From: JAABRU01 sp964505535
GTDB lineage: Bacteria; Desulfobacterota; Desulfobacteria; Desulfobacterales; Desulfococcaceae
Assembly (NCBI GenBank): GCA_964505535.1
Contig: CAZDIU010000002.1
Coordinates: 1-64,000 of the forward strand
Reading direction: 5' to 3'
DNA: 64,000 bases
In this document: in pieces, positions 23,994-34,309 of the stretch
How positions within the stretch are numbered: the first letter of the stretch is position 1
How the letters are laid out: every line of letters begins with the position of its first letter
The notes under the pieces: generated by a model
Told to the model about the DNA's origin: nothing
The model's input: only the letters and a program-made list of their open reading frames with translations
Database searches by the model: none
Made by a program: the position numbers and the translations under genes

Positions 23994-24668
23994 ATGATAG
24001 CTGCTTTATTCGTTGAAAAAAACGGATGCTATTTTAATATGCCCGGAGTTGACCCGTGGGATGAAGATCGGGACGCTCGTAAATATCAAGGGCCTTATCC
24101 GGTTGTGGCGCACCCGCCATGCCAGAGATGGGGGAAAATGTGGGCAGGCCAGCCATTATGGATAAAGAAGACCGGACAAAAGAAAAGGAAAGGCGATGAC
24201 GGAGGGTGTTTTGCTTCTGCGATTAATGCGGTCCGTGTTTATGGTGGGGTTCTGGAGCATCCGTTTGGCAGCCACGCCTGGCCCTATTTTGGACTGACAA
24301 AACCGCCCCGGTCTGGCGGATGGGTCCAGGCTGATAATTATGGCGGGTGGACTTGTTGTGTTGAGCAAGGGCGTTACGGCCATTATGCTCCAAAACCAAC
24401 TTATTTATATGCTATTGGGTGTCAGTTGCCGGAACTTGAATGGGGTGTTTACAAAGTCAGCGATGATGATTTTCCAAAGTGGGCTATGGAAAAATATGGG
24501 CGTGAAAAATGCAGAAGAGCCGGGTTGCTTGCATTTAAAGGCGGTAATAAAAATAGTTCACCACGCATCAGCACCCCGGAAAAATTTAGAGATTTACTTA
24601 TATCGATAGCAAAAACATCTAACCAGCGCATGGAGCGGACGGCAAACAGCGCCGCCGCTCACCATTAA
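23994..24668 (+). CDS. HPPC-motif cassette protein
   Basis: 224 residues. Contains VVAHPPCQRWGKMWAGQP near residue 38, GVLEHPFGSHAWPYFGL, and GWTCCVEQGRYGHYAPKPTYLYAIG. The Pro-Pro-Cys motif recalls cytosine-5 methyltransferases, but no SAM-binding FxGxG is present, so a nuclease or other nucleic-acid role is equally possible; I know similar proteins from phages and cassettes without function. GGAGG upstream of ATG 23994. The last 17 residues (TSNQRMERTANSAAAHH) are translated from attC site E, a common sign of a cassette gene. Confidence 0.7.
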   Translation: MIAALFVEKNGCYFNMPGVDPWDEDRDARKYQGPYPVVAHPPCQRWGKMWAGQPLWIKKTGQKKRKGDDGGCFASAINAVRVYGGVLEHPFGSHAWPYFGLTKPPRSGGWVQADNYGGWTCCVEQGRYGHYAPKPTYLYAIGCQLPELEWGVYKVSDDDFPKWAMEKYGREKCRRAGLLAFKGGNKNSSPRISTPEKFRDLLISIAKTSNQRMERTANSAAAHH

Positions 24669-24676
24669 CGTTACCC
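24617..24676 (+). other. integron attC site E, junction with the tape-measure gene
   Basis: ATCTAAC (24617-24623), arm GGAGCGGaCGGC pairing with GCCGCCGCTC, and terminal box GTTACCC (24670-24676). Integron recombination cuts between the G and the TT of this box, so DNA from 24671 on is the original target. Base 24671 is the last base of the tape-measure stop codon. Confidence 0.8.
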
Positions 24677-27600
24677 GTTCGGTTTCTTCCTCTGCTCCTT
24701 GGTCAACGCCCGCATGAGTGACCGTGCGGTTTCCTCATCACTCCACATTTTATAACTGCTTCCGCCCACTGTCAAATTTACCGTGCCGTAATGCGGCGCG
24801 CCTGCCGCTGCCATTACCGGCCCGCCTGCGGCAAAATGCTGAACAGGCGCAAAACTTGGCATCTGCGGCAGAGCAAACCGGAATTCCGGCATCACAAGTC
24901 CACCCTGGGCATATCCTTTAATCCGTGCCGCTGCGGTTGACAGTGCAGACGTGATGCGCTCACGGCCCGCATTCTGCAAACTCCGCAGGAAATGGAAAAA
25001 GTCAACCCCGAAGGATTTCACCACAGGCTTCGGGATCACGTATTCCCCCGGCGTCAGCATGGCCGGGACAGTATCACCGTCACCGGAACCGGGGACTTCA
25101 CCTCCGCCTGCCATTGCCACAGACGCTCCGGTTTCCCCTTGTTTGCTCAGTTTGTCCTTCAGCGCAACCAGTTCCATGAACTTCTTGCGGGTCTTTTCCG
25201 TGTTGATGTCCAGTTCCACAGGATTGCTGAGTTCTTCCATCAAATCCCTGGCCTCTTCCGCTGCTTCCGCAAGGCCCTTTTTCACCTTGTCATCAATCAC
25301 ATGCCCGATGGCTTCCAGCATTCCGTTGGTTTCTTCCATTGCATTTTTGATGGAGTCTGAATTTTTTTCTGTTTCTGCCTGCGCTTTTTCCAATACCTGC
25401 ACACGGGCGTCAGACACGGACACCATCTTTTTCTGAATGTCCTCAATTGCGGATATGGCTTTCTTTGTGGAAGCCTCCTTGGACACCAGAACCTTATCAC
25501 CCTCTTTGATTTCGGTTGCCATTCCTGCCGCCGCATCCTTGGCCTCTTTCAGCAGACGGGTTTTTTCCTCATACTGGGCATTGCTCATGGCGTCTGCTTT
25601 GGCAATCTTCTCATTGATCTCCGCCCATTTGTCATTGTACGCCTGCTGCTCGGTCATTGTCCCGCGCTTCAAGTCACGGATCTTCTCTTCCGTTGACATC
25701 TGCTCATCAGCAAGAGATTTCCTGACATTTTTGATTTCCTCTGCAATCTGCTTTTCCATTGCCAGAGAATCCTGCAGTTCTTTCTGCAAAGCGTCTTTGG
25801 CCTGCCTGTACATCTCCTTTTTCTTTTCCAGCACGGCCCTGTCTATGCCTTCAACCTCTCTGGCATAGTCTTTCTGAACCTTTGCGGCCCCGTCAGAAAC
25901 ATCTTCCTGTATATCAAGGCTTTCCTCCAAAGACTTTTTCCGGTTTTCCGTGTTCTCCTGATACAGCAGGTTGAGCGCTTCATTGGCCTCTTTTTCTATC
26001 TGCACCATGTCAATGCCATTCTTCTTTGCCAGTTCCGGATTCATCGCCCACATGTTGGCGCGCTCAATGGCATATTCGGCATTCAGCTTTTCCTGCATGG
26101 TGAGGGCTGTTTTTGTTTCCGCTGTCTCAGCGGACAGAGCCTTTTTCTTGGCCCCAAGGGTTTCCGCAATGCGGCTGTTTTCTTTGTCGGCAAACTGGTC
26201 CAGCATGGTTTCCTGCAATCCCAACTGTGACCGTATGGCCGTGACCCGTTCCTCAGACATCTTCAACTGTACTGCCCGAATCTTGTCCGCATAGGTCATG
26301 GACGCCTGCAGATCAGCTTCGGTCATTCCCGGTGAACCCTTGGGGGACTGCTGATAGGCTGCTGCCAGTTGGATATTCCGCTGTTTTATTGCCTCGATTT
26401 CCTGTGCGGACATATCCGAGAGGTTCCCGACCGATTCTTTCAGGGATGCCTCAAACGCCTTTTTCCCAAGAGCAAACCGCTGATCCTCGGACAGTCCGGC
26501 AGTGTAAGCCGCATATTTTTCCGCATTGCTTTTGCGGATTACATCCAGTTCCTGCTCACTCAGGTCAGAAAGATTCCCGACCGATTCTTTCAGGGATTTG
26601 AAGAACGCAGATTCACCGACAGACTTCCCTTTCAGTTGGGATTCATAGAATTTTGTCTCTGCTTCCTGCTGCATGATTTCCAGCCGGGAGAGTTCTTCCT
26701 GATACGCATCCAGTTTGTCCTGTGACGCCTGCTGGAGCCGCTGGGTCTTTTCCTCAATCTTTTTCAGAACAGATTCCAGAGAGGACTCCGCCACTGCCTT
26801 CTGTTCATCTTCCACCTGCTTCTTGAACTGGTCAAATGCGTCCTTCCGGATTCTGTTGATGGTCGCGGACTTCTCCTCTTCGGAAAGTCCCATTCTTGCG
26901 GCGGACTTTTCAAACTCCTCCACCTGCTGCTGTGTGCTTTCCACCATTTTCCGGAAATCCAGTTTCCGCATGGCATCCAGATTGTTGTAAAACACCATGT
27001 ACTCGGCCTGCGCCTTGGACACAGCGGTTTTCTGTTCTTCGGTGTAATCCGCCAGAACAACTTTGACCCCGGCCATTGCCTTGGCAAATGCAGGCCCGAC
27101 ATCTGCCCCGGCTATCTGGGCAAGGTCTTTGTTCATGTCAGACGCCTGCTTTTTCATGATGTCATTGGCCGTTGCCTGGGCTTTGGTGATTTCCTCTGTT
27201 GTCTGTGCGTTCTGGGTAAGAATCTGCACATTCTTCTCATACTCGGATTTCAGTATGGTGTCATTGTTGGCTTTGATCTGCTCCACCAGTTCCGTGTTGT
27301 ACGGGTCCTGCTCCAACTGCTTTTTCAGGATTTCGTTTTTCTGCGCGGCAACGGAAGCAGCTGCCTCCAGTTCCTTCTTTGCATAGTCGTTACGCATTTT
27401 CTCTCTGGTGGCCTCAACAATCTTTTTTATCTCCTCTTCATTGTTGGTTTCCATCTGCAGGAATGTCTCAAGCCGGTGAACTTCAGCATTGATCAGTTCC
27501 TCGTTCAGTTCCTTGTTGCTGTCCAGATACTTTTTGTTGCCGGTGACATCGTACAGTTTCTGGTTAAGGGCAATGCGAGCGGAAGCGGTCTTTGCGTCTT

Positions 27601-30600
27601 CATCCAGTTTGTCCTGATCTTTCTTCCGGGTTTCCGCAATCTCCCGCGCCTTTTCCGCGATGATTTTGTCTGTCAGCTTTTCTGTCTGGTTTTCCAGAAA
27701 TTTCCGTGCGCCCTCTGCCATATAGGATTCCTCATAAATGGCTTCTTCTTTGGCACGGAGCTGGTCTTCAAACCCGCCTTTCCTGACTTTCACTTCCTTT
27801 TCCACACCGTCAATGGTCTGCTTCTCTGTTCTTTCAACCCCTTTCATATGATCGGCAATCCTGTTTTCCACTTCCGCAGCATACATGGCATTGACACGTT
27901 CCTCTTTTTCTTTGGCAGACAGATATTCATTGTCATCGGCCTTGGCAAAGGCTTCCACACGTTTGCCGAGGCGTTCCTTGTCCGCCTTCTCGTTGGCTTC
28001 GATTTCCTCTCTGATAAATCTGTTTTTTTCTTCCAGCACCGCCTTCTGAATACCCACTTCCTTTGTGGCAACATATTCTGCCTGCTTTACCTTCATCTGA
28101 GCGGCAATCACGGCCTCATTGTCCGCGTTGATCTGCTGCACGGCCAACTGCTGCATCACAGTGGTTTTCTCCTTCATTTTCTCCATTTCCTTGTTCAACT
28201 GGTGAACAGTGGGAGAATCCCCCTGATAGGTGCGGGCCAGCATAATATCTTCCTGCAACGCTTTGATGCTTTTGATTTCGCGTTTGTAGTCGTCTATGGC
28301 GTTTTGATTTTCAGTCGGATCAAAACGGAAAAACTTTCTGACAATAGGGATCACACCAATAATGACATTCCCGATTTCTTTGACTTTCATTTTTATGCTT
28401 TCCCATACGATACCAAAGTGCTTTCCCAGAATATCCACGTCCGCCCACATGGTTTGGATAATGTCATCCACTTTGATAAGACCGACCTGGATGTTTCCTA
28501 TCCATCGTCCGATATTCCATCCGTCAACAGCGGCCATGATAACACCGAAGACATTGAATATCCTTAGCGCAACTGCACCAATTTTTGTCAGAACAGGCGT
28601 TATCACTGCAAGGTATCTGGTGACTGTGGGTGAAATCCATTTCAGGAATGTGGAAAGATACCCTTTGGCATAGGTAATCCCGCGAATGACCACCCTGAAA
28701 ATATCTTCCACCCATTTGGCGACAGTCCCTATAATCCGGTTCTGTCCAAGTCCTCTTATCCATGCCACAGAATAGTTTTTCAGGCCGACAAGACTGTTTT
28801 TGATCAGATCCACTCCTGCCAGTGCGGCTTTTTTGATTCCTTCCCATACGGCCTTGAACATTCTGCTGAAATCTATCAGCTTTTTTTCGCCCATCACAGC
28901 AGCATCATAACCGATCTGCCCCATAGCTTTCAGCCTGGTTGCTGTCTGCTGTATGGTTTCCCCTGGCAGTGATTTGCTCATCATTTTGAACAAATCTATG
29001 GTTGTCCCCAAGGTTTTGTTCAGCCCGACTGTAAGAGTGTACAGCACCTTGAAAGGATACGTGATTGGCGTTGCGAGCATTTTCCCTAACCTGCCCAGAG
29101 ATGCAAACCCTGCTTTTATTTTGTCTATCATTCCGACAATGGCATTGAATTCCCCTTTCAGAAAACTGCCAAGCCCTGCCTGCGCTCTGGGGCCTGCGTT
29201 CTGAATTGCCGCACCCTCCCGTATCATTCTCTGCAAAGAAATGGTTCCTTTATCATATGCCCTGTTCAGCTTTTCCATGTCGCTGATAAGGGGGGGGAAT
29301 ATGTCGCCGTGCATGGCTCTGAACCATGCGAACCAGTGGATGTTCCAAGATTTTACCGTTTCGGAAATCGGTTCCGTGTATTCCTTTATTTTATTTGCAC
29401 CCTCCTTCATGACTTCCGCAGCATCTTCTATCCTGCTGGCAAGTTCTTTCTCCCATGATTTCGGGAGCAGAAGGTCTGTTATCTTTATCGCAAGGGCGTT
29501 GTTCTTTAACACATTGGCTGTTTTTTTAAGAGCAATGGCAATGTATGATGGCAGGTTCAGTGAAAGTTCTGCCATCTTCCCATATATACTCACAACAATT
29601 TCTGTGATTTCATGGAACACACTGTATCCCGCTTCTGTAGTGGTGGCAGCCCAGCCTGCCACACCGATTGTTTCCCATGCAACCGACATCGCCATCATTC
29701 TGTCATAAAAAGTCTCAATCCCCTTTATTACCCTGCCGGTATGAAATATAAAGGAATTTGCTTCGCCTTCTGCAATTTTTATTGCAGTCTGCGATGATTG
29801 TCTTAATATGGCCTCCTTTTTTGCAGAATATTCTTTCAGAATGTCGGCCATTCTGGTGTATCTGTTTTTTTCAGCGTCAACAATCAGTTTGCTCAGACGT
29901 TCAACTTCTCCGGTCATACCCAATTGTTCCGCAATGTCCATCTGGCTTTTCAGTTTGTCTGTCCTGATTTTCAGTGCTTCATCTTCAAATTCCCGCAGTT
30001 TTCTCGTTCTGATTTCATTCATGTCCGCTTCGGATTTGACAACCCTGGCGGTCTTTTCCAGTTCAACGTCTATGATTTTTTTACTGTTTTCCCTCCACAG
30101 ATTGATGTATTCCGTATTCCCGGTCTGCTCATACAGCCTGCGGTATTCTTCCGCGTTCTTCTGTGCAAACCGCACCTGCGTATCAAGAACATTCTGCTGG
30201 AAAATTTCCATATCAGAAAGATATTTGCGATGGGCAAGCTCCGCATCCTTCAGGATGGTGGCATTCTTGACTTCCTCTGCGATCATCATTTTCTGATGAT
30301 CTTTCTTCACCTTTTCCAAAAGGTCGGTATCACCGGTTACTTCATACAACTGCTGATACGTTTTTTTGGTGGCGTCCATCCGTTCCAGTTCCATCGCATT
30401 CATGTCCATGTTGAATGCTTCCTGTGCAAGCGACATTCTTTCGTTGTGATGGTCGGTTTCCTGCTCTATTGCTTCATGATGTTTGAGCCATCCCTGCTGC
30501 TCTTCGGACAGGAGCGATTTCCAGTCAGTGAAAAATGTTGCAATTCTTCCGACTGTTTTCCCAAAGATATTGGCAATAATGCCTTCATGCTCGGCAGCAG

Positions 30601-33600
30601 CAGAAGTCTGTATCGACTTCTGCTGTTCCGCATTCTGATGGAGTATTTTAACCTGCTCCAGCATCTCCGCCCGCATCGCGTTGGCATTTTTTTTCGCAGA
30701 CTCGGCACGTATTGCAGAAATTTCATCCTGCATTGCCCTTTCACGCATCACTCTGAGATTGGCTGCTGCTTCTGCACTTTTCAGTGTTTTTGCATTTTTT
30801 GCCTCTTCAGCCGCAAGAAGGATCCTGTTGTTCTCTTCTATCCTTTTGACAAGACTGTCCTGCGCAGACGTGTCTGTTTCCATGGACAATGACTTTTTGA
30901 GCCGGTAGTTTTCCGTGGCAGCAACTCTTGCTGTGGCGGCAAGGATGTTGAGTTCCTGTGTGACAGAAGAGAAATCTGTTTTCACTTCCGGGGGGTTATC
31001 TTCAACTCCTTTCACAAAGTCTCTGATTTTCTGCGCCATTTCATCTGTCTTTTCAGACAGGGGCTTCTCAGATGATCCGTGGCCTGTGAAAGCCACTTTC
31101 ACTTCCGCTGTTTCCGCAGCAGTCAGTCCTCTCCGGAATTCCATCACCTTTGCGGCAATTTTATCCAGTTCTGTATTAACCTGATCCGTGTTCAGTGTCA
31201 GCGGGATGGAAGAGACTGTCAGAACTTTCTGCCGGTAGGATTCCAGGTTTTTTTCTGTCTGTGCAATCTGGCCCCGAACCATTTCCATTTCTGTCTGGAA
31301 AGCGTTCTTCTGTTTTTCCAGTATGTCAATGGTGGCCTTGAACGCATCTTCCATGCCTTTTGCGGCAAGAGATGCCGTGTCCTTTATATCCATGACAGCA
31401 TTGCCGTTTTCGTCTTTTACGTCACGGGCAAGGGACTGGAACAGGACAGACGCCTTTTTGACCATATCCTTGTTTCCCTGCTCAATACCTTCGTTAAGCA
31501 GACGGTTGGCCTCGGCACGGTCATCCAGCCACCGTTCCTCATCGGTCATGGTCTTCTGCTGGATGTTCCGGAGAGCGTCCGCATAAGCGGCATATTCGCC
31601 TTTTATCTCACTGTTTATGCCTTCAACCTGACCCTTCAACTGGTCAAATCTGGTTTTGAGAGAGTCAATGTATTTTTCCAGCGTACCTGCCGCTTTTTCG
31701 TATGTCTGTTTTATTCCGGACACATAGGTTTCATTCGCAACTTCCATGTACCCCGCAATCTGCCCTTCATATTCTTTGCGGGTGATGACGTTTTCCGCGT
31801 ACAACTGTTTTGCCCGCTCCATGAAATCAGCCACAACCCCCAGAACCTTTTCTTCTCTTGTCCGGGTGTCATTCTCCATTTTGCTGTTTGCAATGAAATA
31901 ATCTGCGTATTCCTCTGCCCGCAAAGCGGCAAGGCTTTTAATTCTGTCCTCTTCTGTTATCTTCAGTGTCCGTGCTGTTTTTTCATATGCACTGGCCTTT
32001 GCGTCCAGGTCCTTCTGGAACTTTACAAAATCCACTTTCTGAACTGCGTCCATTTCCTCATACGCAGCGCGCATGGAATCCGGCATTCTTTCTATGGCTG
32101 TTTTGAAAATCTTCAGTGTCCGGGCGGATGTGCTTTCAATTCTGTCCATTTCCGCAATGTATTTGTCAGACATTGCCTGTATCTGCTTTCCGGACAGGTT
32201 GGCGGATTTCCCCATATCCCCGATATAGGCGATCACCCTGTCACGGGACCATCCCCATTTGGTGGTGAATTCTGTAAGTGTTCTTGTTGTCTGATCAAGC
32301 TGATCCCGATATGTCTGCTGCGCTCTTTCCACATCAGCATCACTGACAAAAAACTGGCCGAGAACGTCATAGTTTATTGCCGCTGCCCTGTTTACCTCTT
32401 TCTCATATCTCCGTAAGGATTCCGCAGCAGACGCAAACTGATTTTCCAGTTTGTCCATTGCCATTTTGTCCAATATTGCGGACAACTCCTCTGTGCTCAG
32501 GGACGCGATATCCGCAACATCTGCATATGACCGCACTTCTTTTGCCAAATCAGGAAACTGTTCCGCAAATCTTGCGACTGCCTGCGCAGCATCTTCGTGT
32601 GCGGTCAGAGAACCGGAAGCCTGAATCTCTTTCAGCGTATTGTTGAAATATTCCAAGGATTCATAGGCATTTTTGTAATTGATGGACATTGCCGCAGCAG
32701 ATTCCGCAGCTTTCCGGTTGGCATTGATAAGGACGTTGATGGCATAAACTGCTGCTCCGACTGCAACGATGATCAGATTCAGAGGCGTAAGAACAGCCTG
32801 CACACCCGCGGCAAGGGCTGTGAAGGCCGCATTTGCCGCGTTTGCATACTGTCCCAACGCTATCAGCCTCTGCACTGCCTGAATAGCCGCAAATCGCATC
32901 AGTTTGGCGTTGAGGAGTTCAACCGCTGTAACAATCAGGTGTACACCGCTTGCCAGTAATCCTATCTGTACCGTCATTTTCCCCCAGTTGGATGCAAGAA
33001 AAACTTCCGCCCATTCTGTCGCCTTTTTCAGTCCGTCAGCCACAAAATGCAGAAGTCCGCCCACCCCCGCCTGCCCCAGCAGACCGGCAAGAATGGTGGC
33101 ACGGTCAGCAAGATTCTTGAATTTCACGGCCAGACCCTCTGCCTGAATGCCTGCCATTTCTGCAGAGGTTCCGGTTTCCTTTACCATGCGGAGCGCTTCA
33201 TCATAGTCCGACCCTGTGGCAAAACTCTTGACCAGAATGGCCGCTGCCTGCGCCCCTCTGAGTCCGAAATAGTCATACGCCTTCCCCATGTCCACAGCCG
33301 CCTTTTCACTGTCCCACAGCAGGGAAGCCAGATTGGTCAACGCCACGTCCATGCCGACAAGACGCGGGTTCATTTCATCCAAAGCCACACCGCTTGCCAT
33401 CAGGGAAGCGGCCAGTTTTTCATTGGGAGAAATCAGTTTGGCAATGACCTGACGCAAGCCTGTGCCGATGGTGGATGCCTGGCTTCCGTGATCCGCCATA
33501 ACCATCATGCTCGCGGCCATCTCTTCCAGAGACATGCCTGCCTCTGCTGCGGTGGTTCCTACGTAGTTCATGGCAATGCGGAGCTTTTCAACGGTGAGCT

Positions 33601-34243
33601 TGGACTTGTCTATGGCATTGGCCCATACATCCGCGACCCGCACAGACTCTTTGGCATTCAGCCCGAAGGAAGCAAGGGTTGTGGTCAGCAGATCCGCAGC
33701 ATCCTGCATGTCTGCCAGCGTACCGGTGGCAAGGTTGGCAGTGGCTTTGATGGCATCAATGGCCTCAGAAGCAGAAAACCCGGACTGTGTCAGAAGAACC
33801 ATGCCTTCCGCAATTTCAGTGGTGGAAAATTTGGTGACACGGGCAACGTCAATAATTGCTTTTGCCATGACAGCAATTTCTGATGCTGTGGCTCCGGATA
33901 TGGCCTGAAGGTTTGCCAGAGCCTGATCAAACTGTATGATTTCGGTTATGCACGCTTTTGCTGCACTTGCAATGCTGTAAAGCGCAGTTGCTGCCGCGGC
34001 AAAAATTGCCTGCTCGCCCATTTTTTCAACAATTCTTTCAAAATATTCGGCAAGCCCTTTGGTTTCCTGCGAGGTGTTTTTGATTTCTTTTTCAAAATCC
34101 CTGATATTGGCATTGGCAACCTGACTGACTTCTTTTGTCAAAGCGCCGATGCGCTTCAGGGATGCCTCAACGGTTTTGATGCCGGCCATGAGGTTGTCAA
34201 TTTTGGCCTCAAATATTGCCCCCAGAGTAATGTTCCTGTCCAT
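24671..34243 (-). CDS. tape measure protein, 3190 residues
   Basis: Sets tail length and is threaded through the tail tube. N-terminus: helical, then a typical TMP core (FDQALANLQAISGATASEI, FSTTEIAEGMVLLTQSGFSASEA). Hydrophobic patches near residues 440-530. Most of the protein is charged coiled coil with repeats: LYEQTGNTEYI, LYEVTGDTDLL and LYDVTGNKKYL; and two copies of SLKESVGNLSD. The C-terminus has the usual GGGEVPGSGDGDTVPAML-PGEYVI segment. At about 0.15 nm per residue the tail would be near 480 nm. ATG 34243 has GGGAG upstream and a terminator just before. Its stop codon abuts attC site E. Confidence 0.95.
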   Translation of the reverse strand: MDRNITLGAIFEAKIDNLMAGIKTVEASLKRIGALTKEVSQVANANIRDFEKEIKNTSQETKGLAEYFERIVEKMGEQAIFAAAATALYSIASAAKACITEIIQFDQALANLQAISGATASEIAVMAKAIIDVARVTKFSTTEIAEGMVLLTQSGFSASEAIDAIKATANLATGTLADMQDAADLLTTTLASFGLNAKESVRVADVWANAIDKSKLTVEKLRIAMNYVGTTAAEAGMSLEEMAASMMVMADHGSQASTIGTGLRQVIAKLISPNEKLAASLMASGVALDEMNPRLVGMDVALTNLASLLWDSEKAAVDMGKAYDYFGLRGAQAAAILVKSFATGSDYDEALRMVKETGTSAEMAGIQAEGLAVKFKNLADRATILAGLLGQAGVGGLLHFVADGLKKATEWAEVFLASNWGKMTVQIGLLASGVHLIVTAVELLNAKLMRFAAIQAVQRLIALGQYANAANAAFTALAAGVQAVLTPLNLIIVAVGAAVYAINVLINANRKAAESAAAMSINYKNAYESLEYFNNTLKEIQASGSLTAHEDAAQAVARFAEQFPDLAKEVRSYADVADIASLSTEELSAILDKMAMDKLENQFASAAESLRRYEKEVNRAAAINYDVLGQFFVSDADVERAQQTYRDQLDQTTRTLTEFTTKWGWSRDRVIAYIGDMGKSANLSGKQIQAMSDKYIAEMDRIESTSARTLKIFKTAIERMPDSMRAAYEEMDAVQKVDFVKFQKDLDAKASAYEKTARTLKITEEDRIKSLAALRAEEYADYFIANSKMENDTRTREEKVLGVVADFMERAKQLYAENVITRKEYEGQIAGYMEVANETYVSGIKQTYEKAAGTLEKYIDSLKTRFDQLKGQVEGINSEIKGEYAAYADALRNIQQKTMTDEERWLDDRAEANRLLNEGIEQGNKDMVKKASVLFQSLARDVKDENGNAVMDIKDTASLAAKGMEDAFKATIDILEKQKNAFQTEMEMVRGQIAQTEKNLESYRQKVLTVSSIPLTLNTDQVNTELDKIAAKVMEFRRGLTAAETAEVKVAFTGHGSSEKPLSEKTDEMAQKIRDFVKGVEDNPPEVKTDFSSVTQELNILAATARVAATENYRLKKSLSMETDTSAQDSLVKRIEENNRILLAAEEAKNAKTLKSAEAAANLRVMRERAMQDEISAIRAESAKKNANAMRAEMLEQVKILHQNAEQQKSIQTSAAAEHEGIIANIFGKTVGRIATFFTDWKSLLSEEQQGWLKHHEAIEQETDHHNERMSLAQEAFNMDMNAMELERMDATKKTYQQLYEVTGDTDLLEKVKKDHQKMMIAEEVKNATILKDAELAHRKYLSDMEIFQQNVLDTQVRFAQKNAEEYRRLYEQTGNTEYINLWRENSKKIIDVELEKTARVVKSEADMNEIRTRKLREFEDEALKIRTDKLKSQMDIAEQLGMTGEVERLSKLIVDAEKNRYTRMADILKEYSAKKEAILRQSSQTAIKIAEGEANSFIFHTGRVIKGIETFYDRMMAMSVAWETIGVAGWAATTTEAGYSVFHEITEIVVSIYGKMAELSLNLPSYIAIALKKTANVLKNNALAIKITDLLLPKSWEKELASRIEDAAEVMKEGANKIKEYTEPISETVKSWNIHWFAWFRAMHGDIFPPLISDMEKLNRAYDKGTISLQRMIREGAAIQNAGPRAQAGLGSFLKGEFNAIVGMIDKIKAGFASLGRLGKMLATPITYPFKVLYTLTVGLNKTLGTTIDLFKMMSKSLPGETIQQTATRLKAMGQIGYDAAVMGEKKLIDFSRMFKAVWEGIKKAALAGVDLIKNSLVGLKNYSVAWIRGLGQNRIIGTVAKWVEDIFRVVIRGITYAKGYLSTFLKWISPTVTRYLAVITPVLTKIGAVALRIFNVFGVIMAAVDGWNIGRWIGNIQVGLIKVDDIIQTMWADVDILGKHFGIVWESIKMKVKEIGNVIIGVIPIVRKFFRFDPTENQNAIDDYKREIKSIKALQEDIMLARTYQGDSPTVHQLNKEMEKMKEKTTVMQQLAVQQINADNEAVIAAQMKVKQAEYVATKEVGIQKAVLEEKNRFIREEIEANEKADKERLGKRVEAFAKADDNEYLSAKEKEERVNAMYAAEVENRIADHMKGVERTEKQTIDGVEKEVKVRKGGFEDQLRAKEEAIYEESYMAEGARKFLENQTEKLTDKIIAEKAREIAETRKKDQDKLDEDAKTASARIALNQKLYDVTGNKKYLDSNKELNEELINAEVHRLETFLQMETNNEEEIKKIVEATREKMRNDYAKKELEAAASVAAQKNEILKKQLEQDPYNTELVEQIKANNDTILKSEYEKNVQILTQNAQTTEEITKAQATANDIMKKQASDMNKDLAQIAGADVGPAFAKAMAGVKVVLADYTEEQKTAVSKAQAEYMVFYNNLDAMRKLDFRKMVESTQQQVEEFEKSAARMGLSEEEKSATINRIRKDAFDQFKKQVEDEQKAVAESSLESVLKKIEEKTQRLQQASQDKLDAYQEELSRLEIMQQEAETKFYESQLKGKSVGESAFFKSLKESVGNLSDLSEQELDVIRKSNAEKYAAYTAGLSEDQRFALGKKAFEASLKESVGNLSDMSAQEIEAIKQRNIQLAAAYQQSPKGSPGMTEADLQASMTYADKIRAVQLKMSEERVTAIRSQLGLQETMLDQFADKENSRIAETLGAKKKALSAETAETKTALTMQEKLNAEYAIERANMWAMNPELAKKNGIDMVQIEKEANEALNLLYQENTENRKKSLEESLDIQEDVSDGAAKVQKDYAREVEGIDRAVLEKKKEMYRQAKDALQKELQDSLAMEKQIAEEIKNVRKSLADEQMSTEEKIRDLKRGTMTEQQAYNDKWAEINEKIAKADAMSNAQYEEKTRLLKEAKDAAAGMATEIKEGDKVLVSKEASTKKAISAIEDIQKKMVSVSDARVQVLEKAQAETEKNSDSIKNAMEETNGMLEAIGHVIDDKVKKGLAEAAEEARDLMEELSNPVELDINTEKTRKKFMELVALKDKLSKQGETGASVAMAGGGEVPGSGDGDTVPAMLTPGEYVIPKPVVKSFGVDFFHFLRSLQNAGRERITSALSTAAARIKGYAQGGLVMPEFRFALPQMPSFAPVQHFAAGGPVMAAAGAPHYGTVNLTVGGSSYKMWSDEETARSLMRALTKEQRKKPNG

Positions 34244-34264
34244 TTTTTTTCACTCCCTATATAT

Positions 34265-34302
34265 AAAAAAACGGGAGAACCGGGTTGTCCGGTTCTCCCG
34301 TT
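34265..34302 (-). terminator. terminator between tail chaperones and tape measure
   Basis: Perfect 14-bp stem AACGGGAGAACCGG/CCGGTTCTCCCGTT (34270-34283 with 34289-34302) followed, on the minus strand, by seven T. It would attenuate expression of the tape measure relative to capsid and tail tube. Confidence 0.85.
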
Positions 34303-34309
34303 TCTGAGG

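Noticed and set aside
34265..34302. Operator palindrome before the tape measure
   Set aside because: The 14-bp stem followed by seven T on the transcribed strand fits a terminator better.
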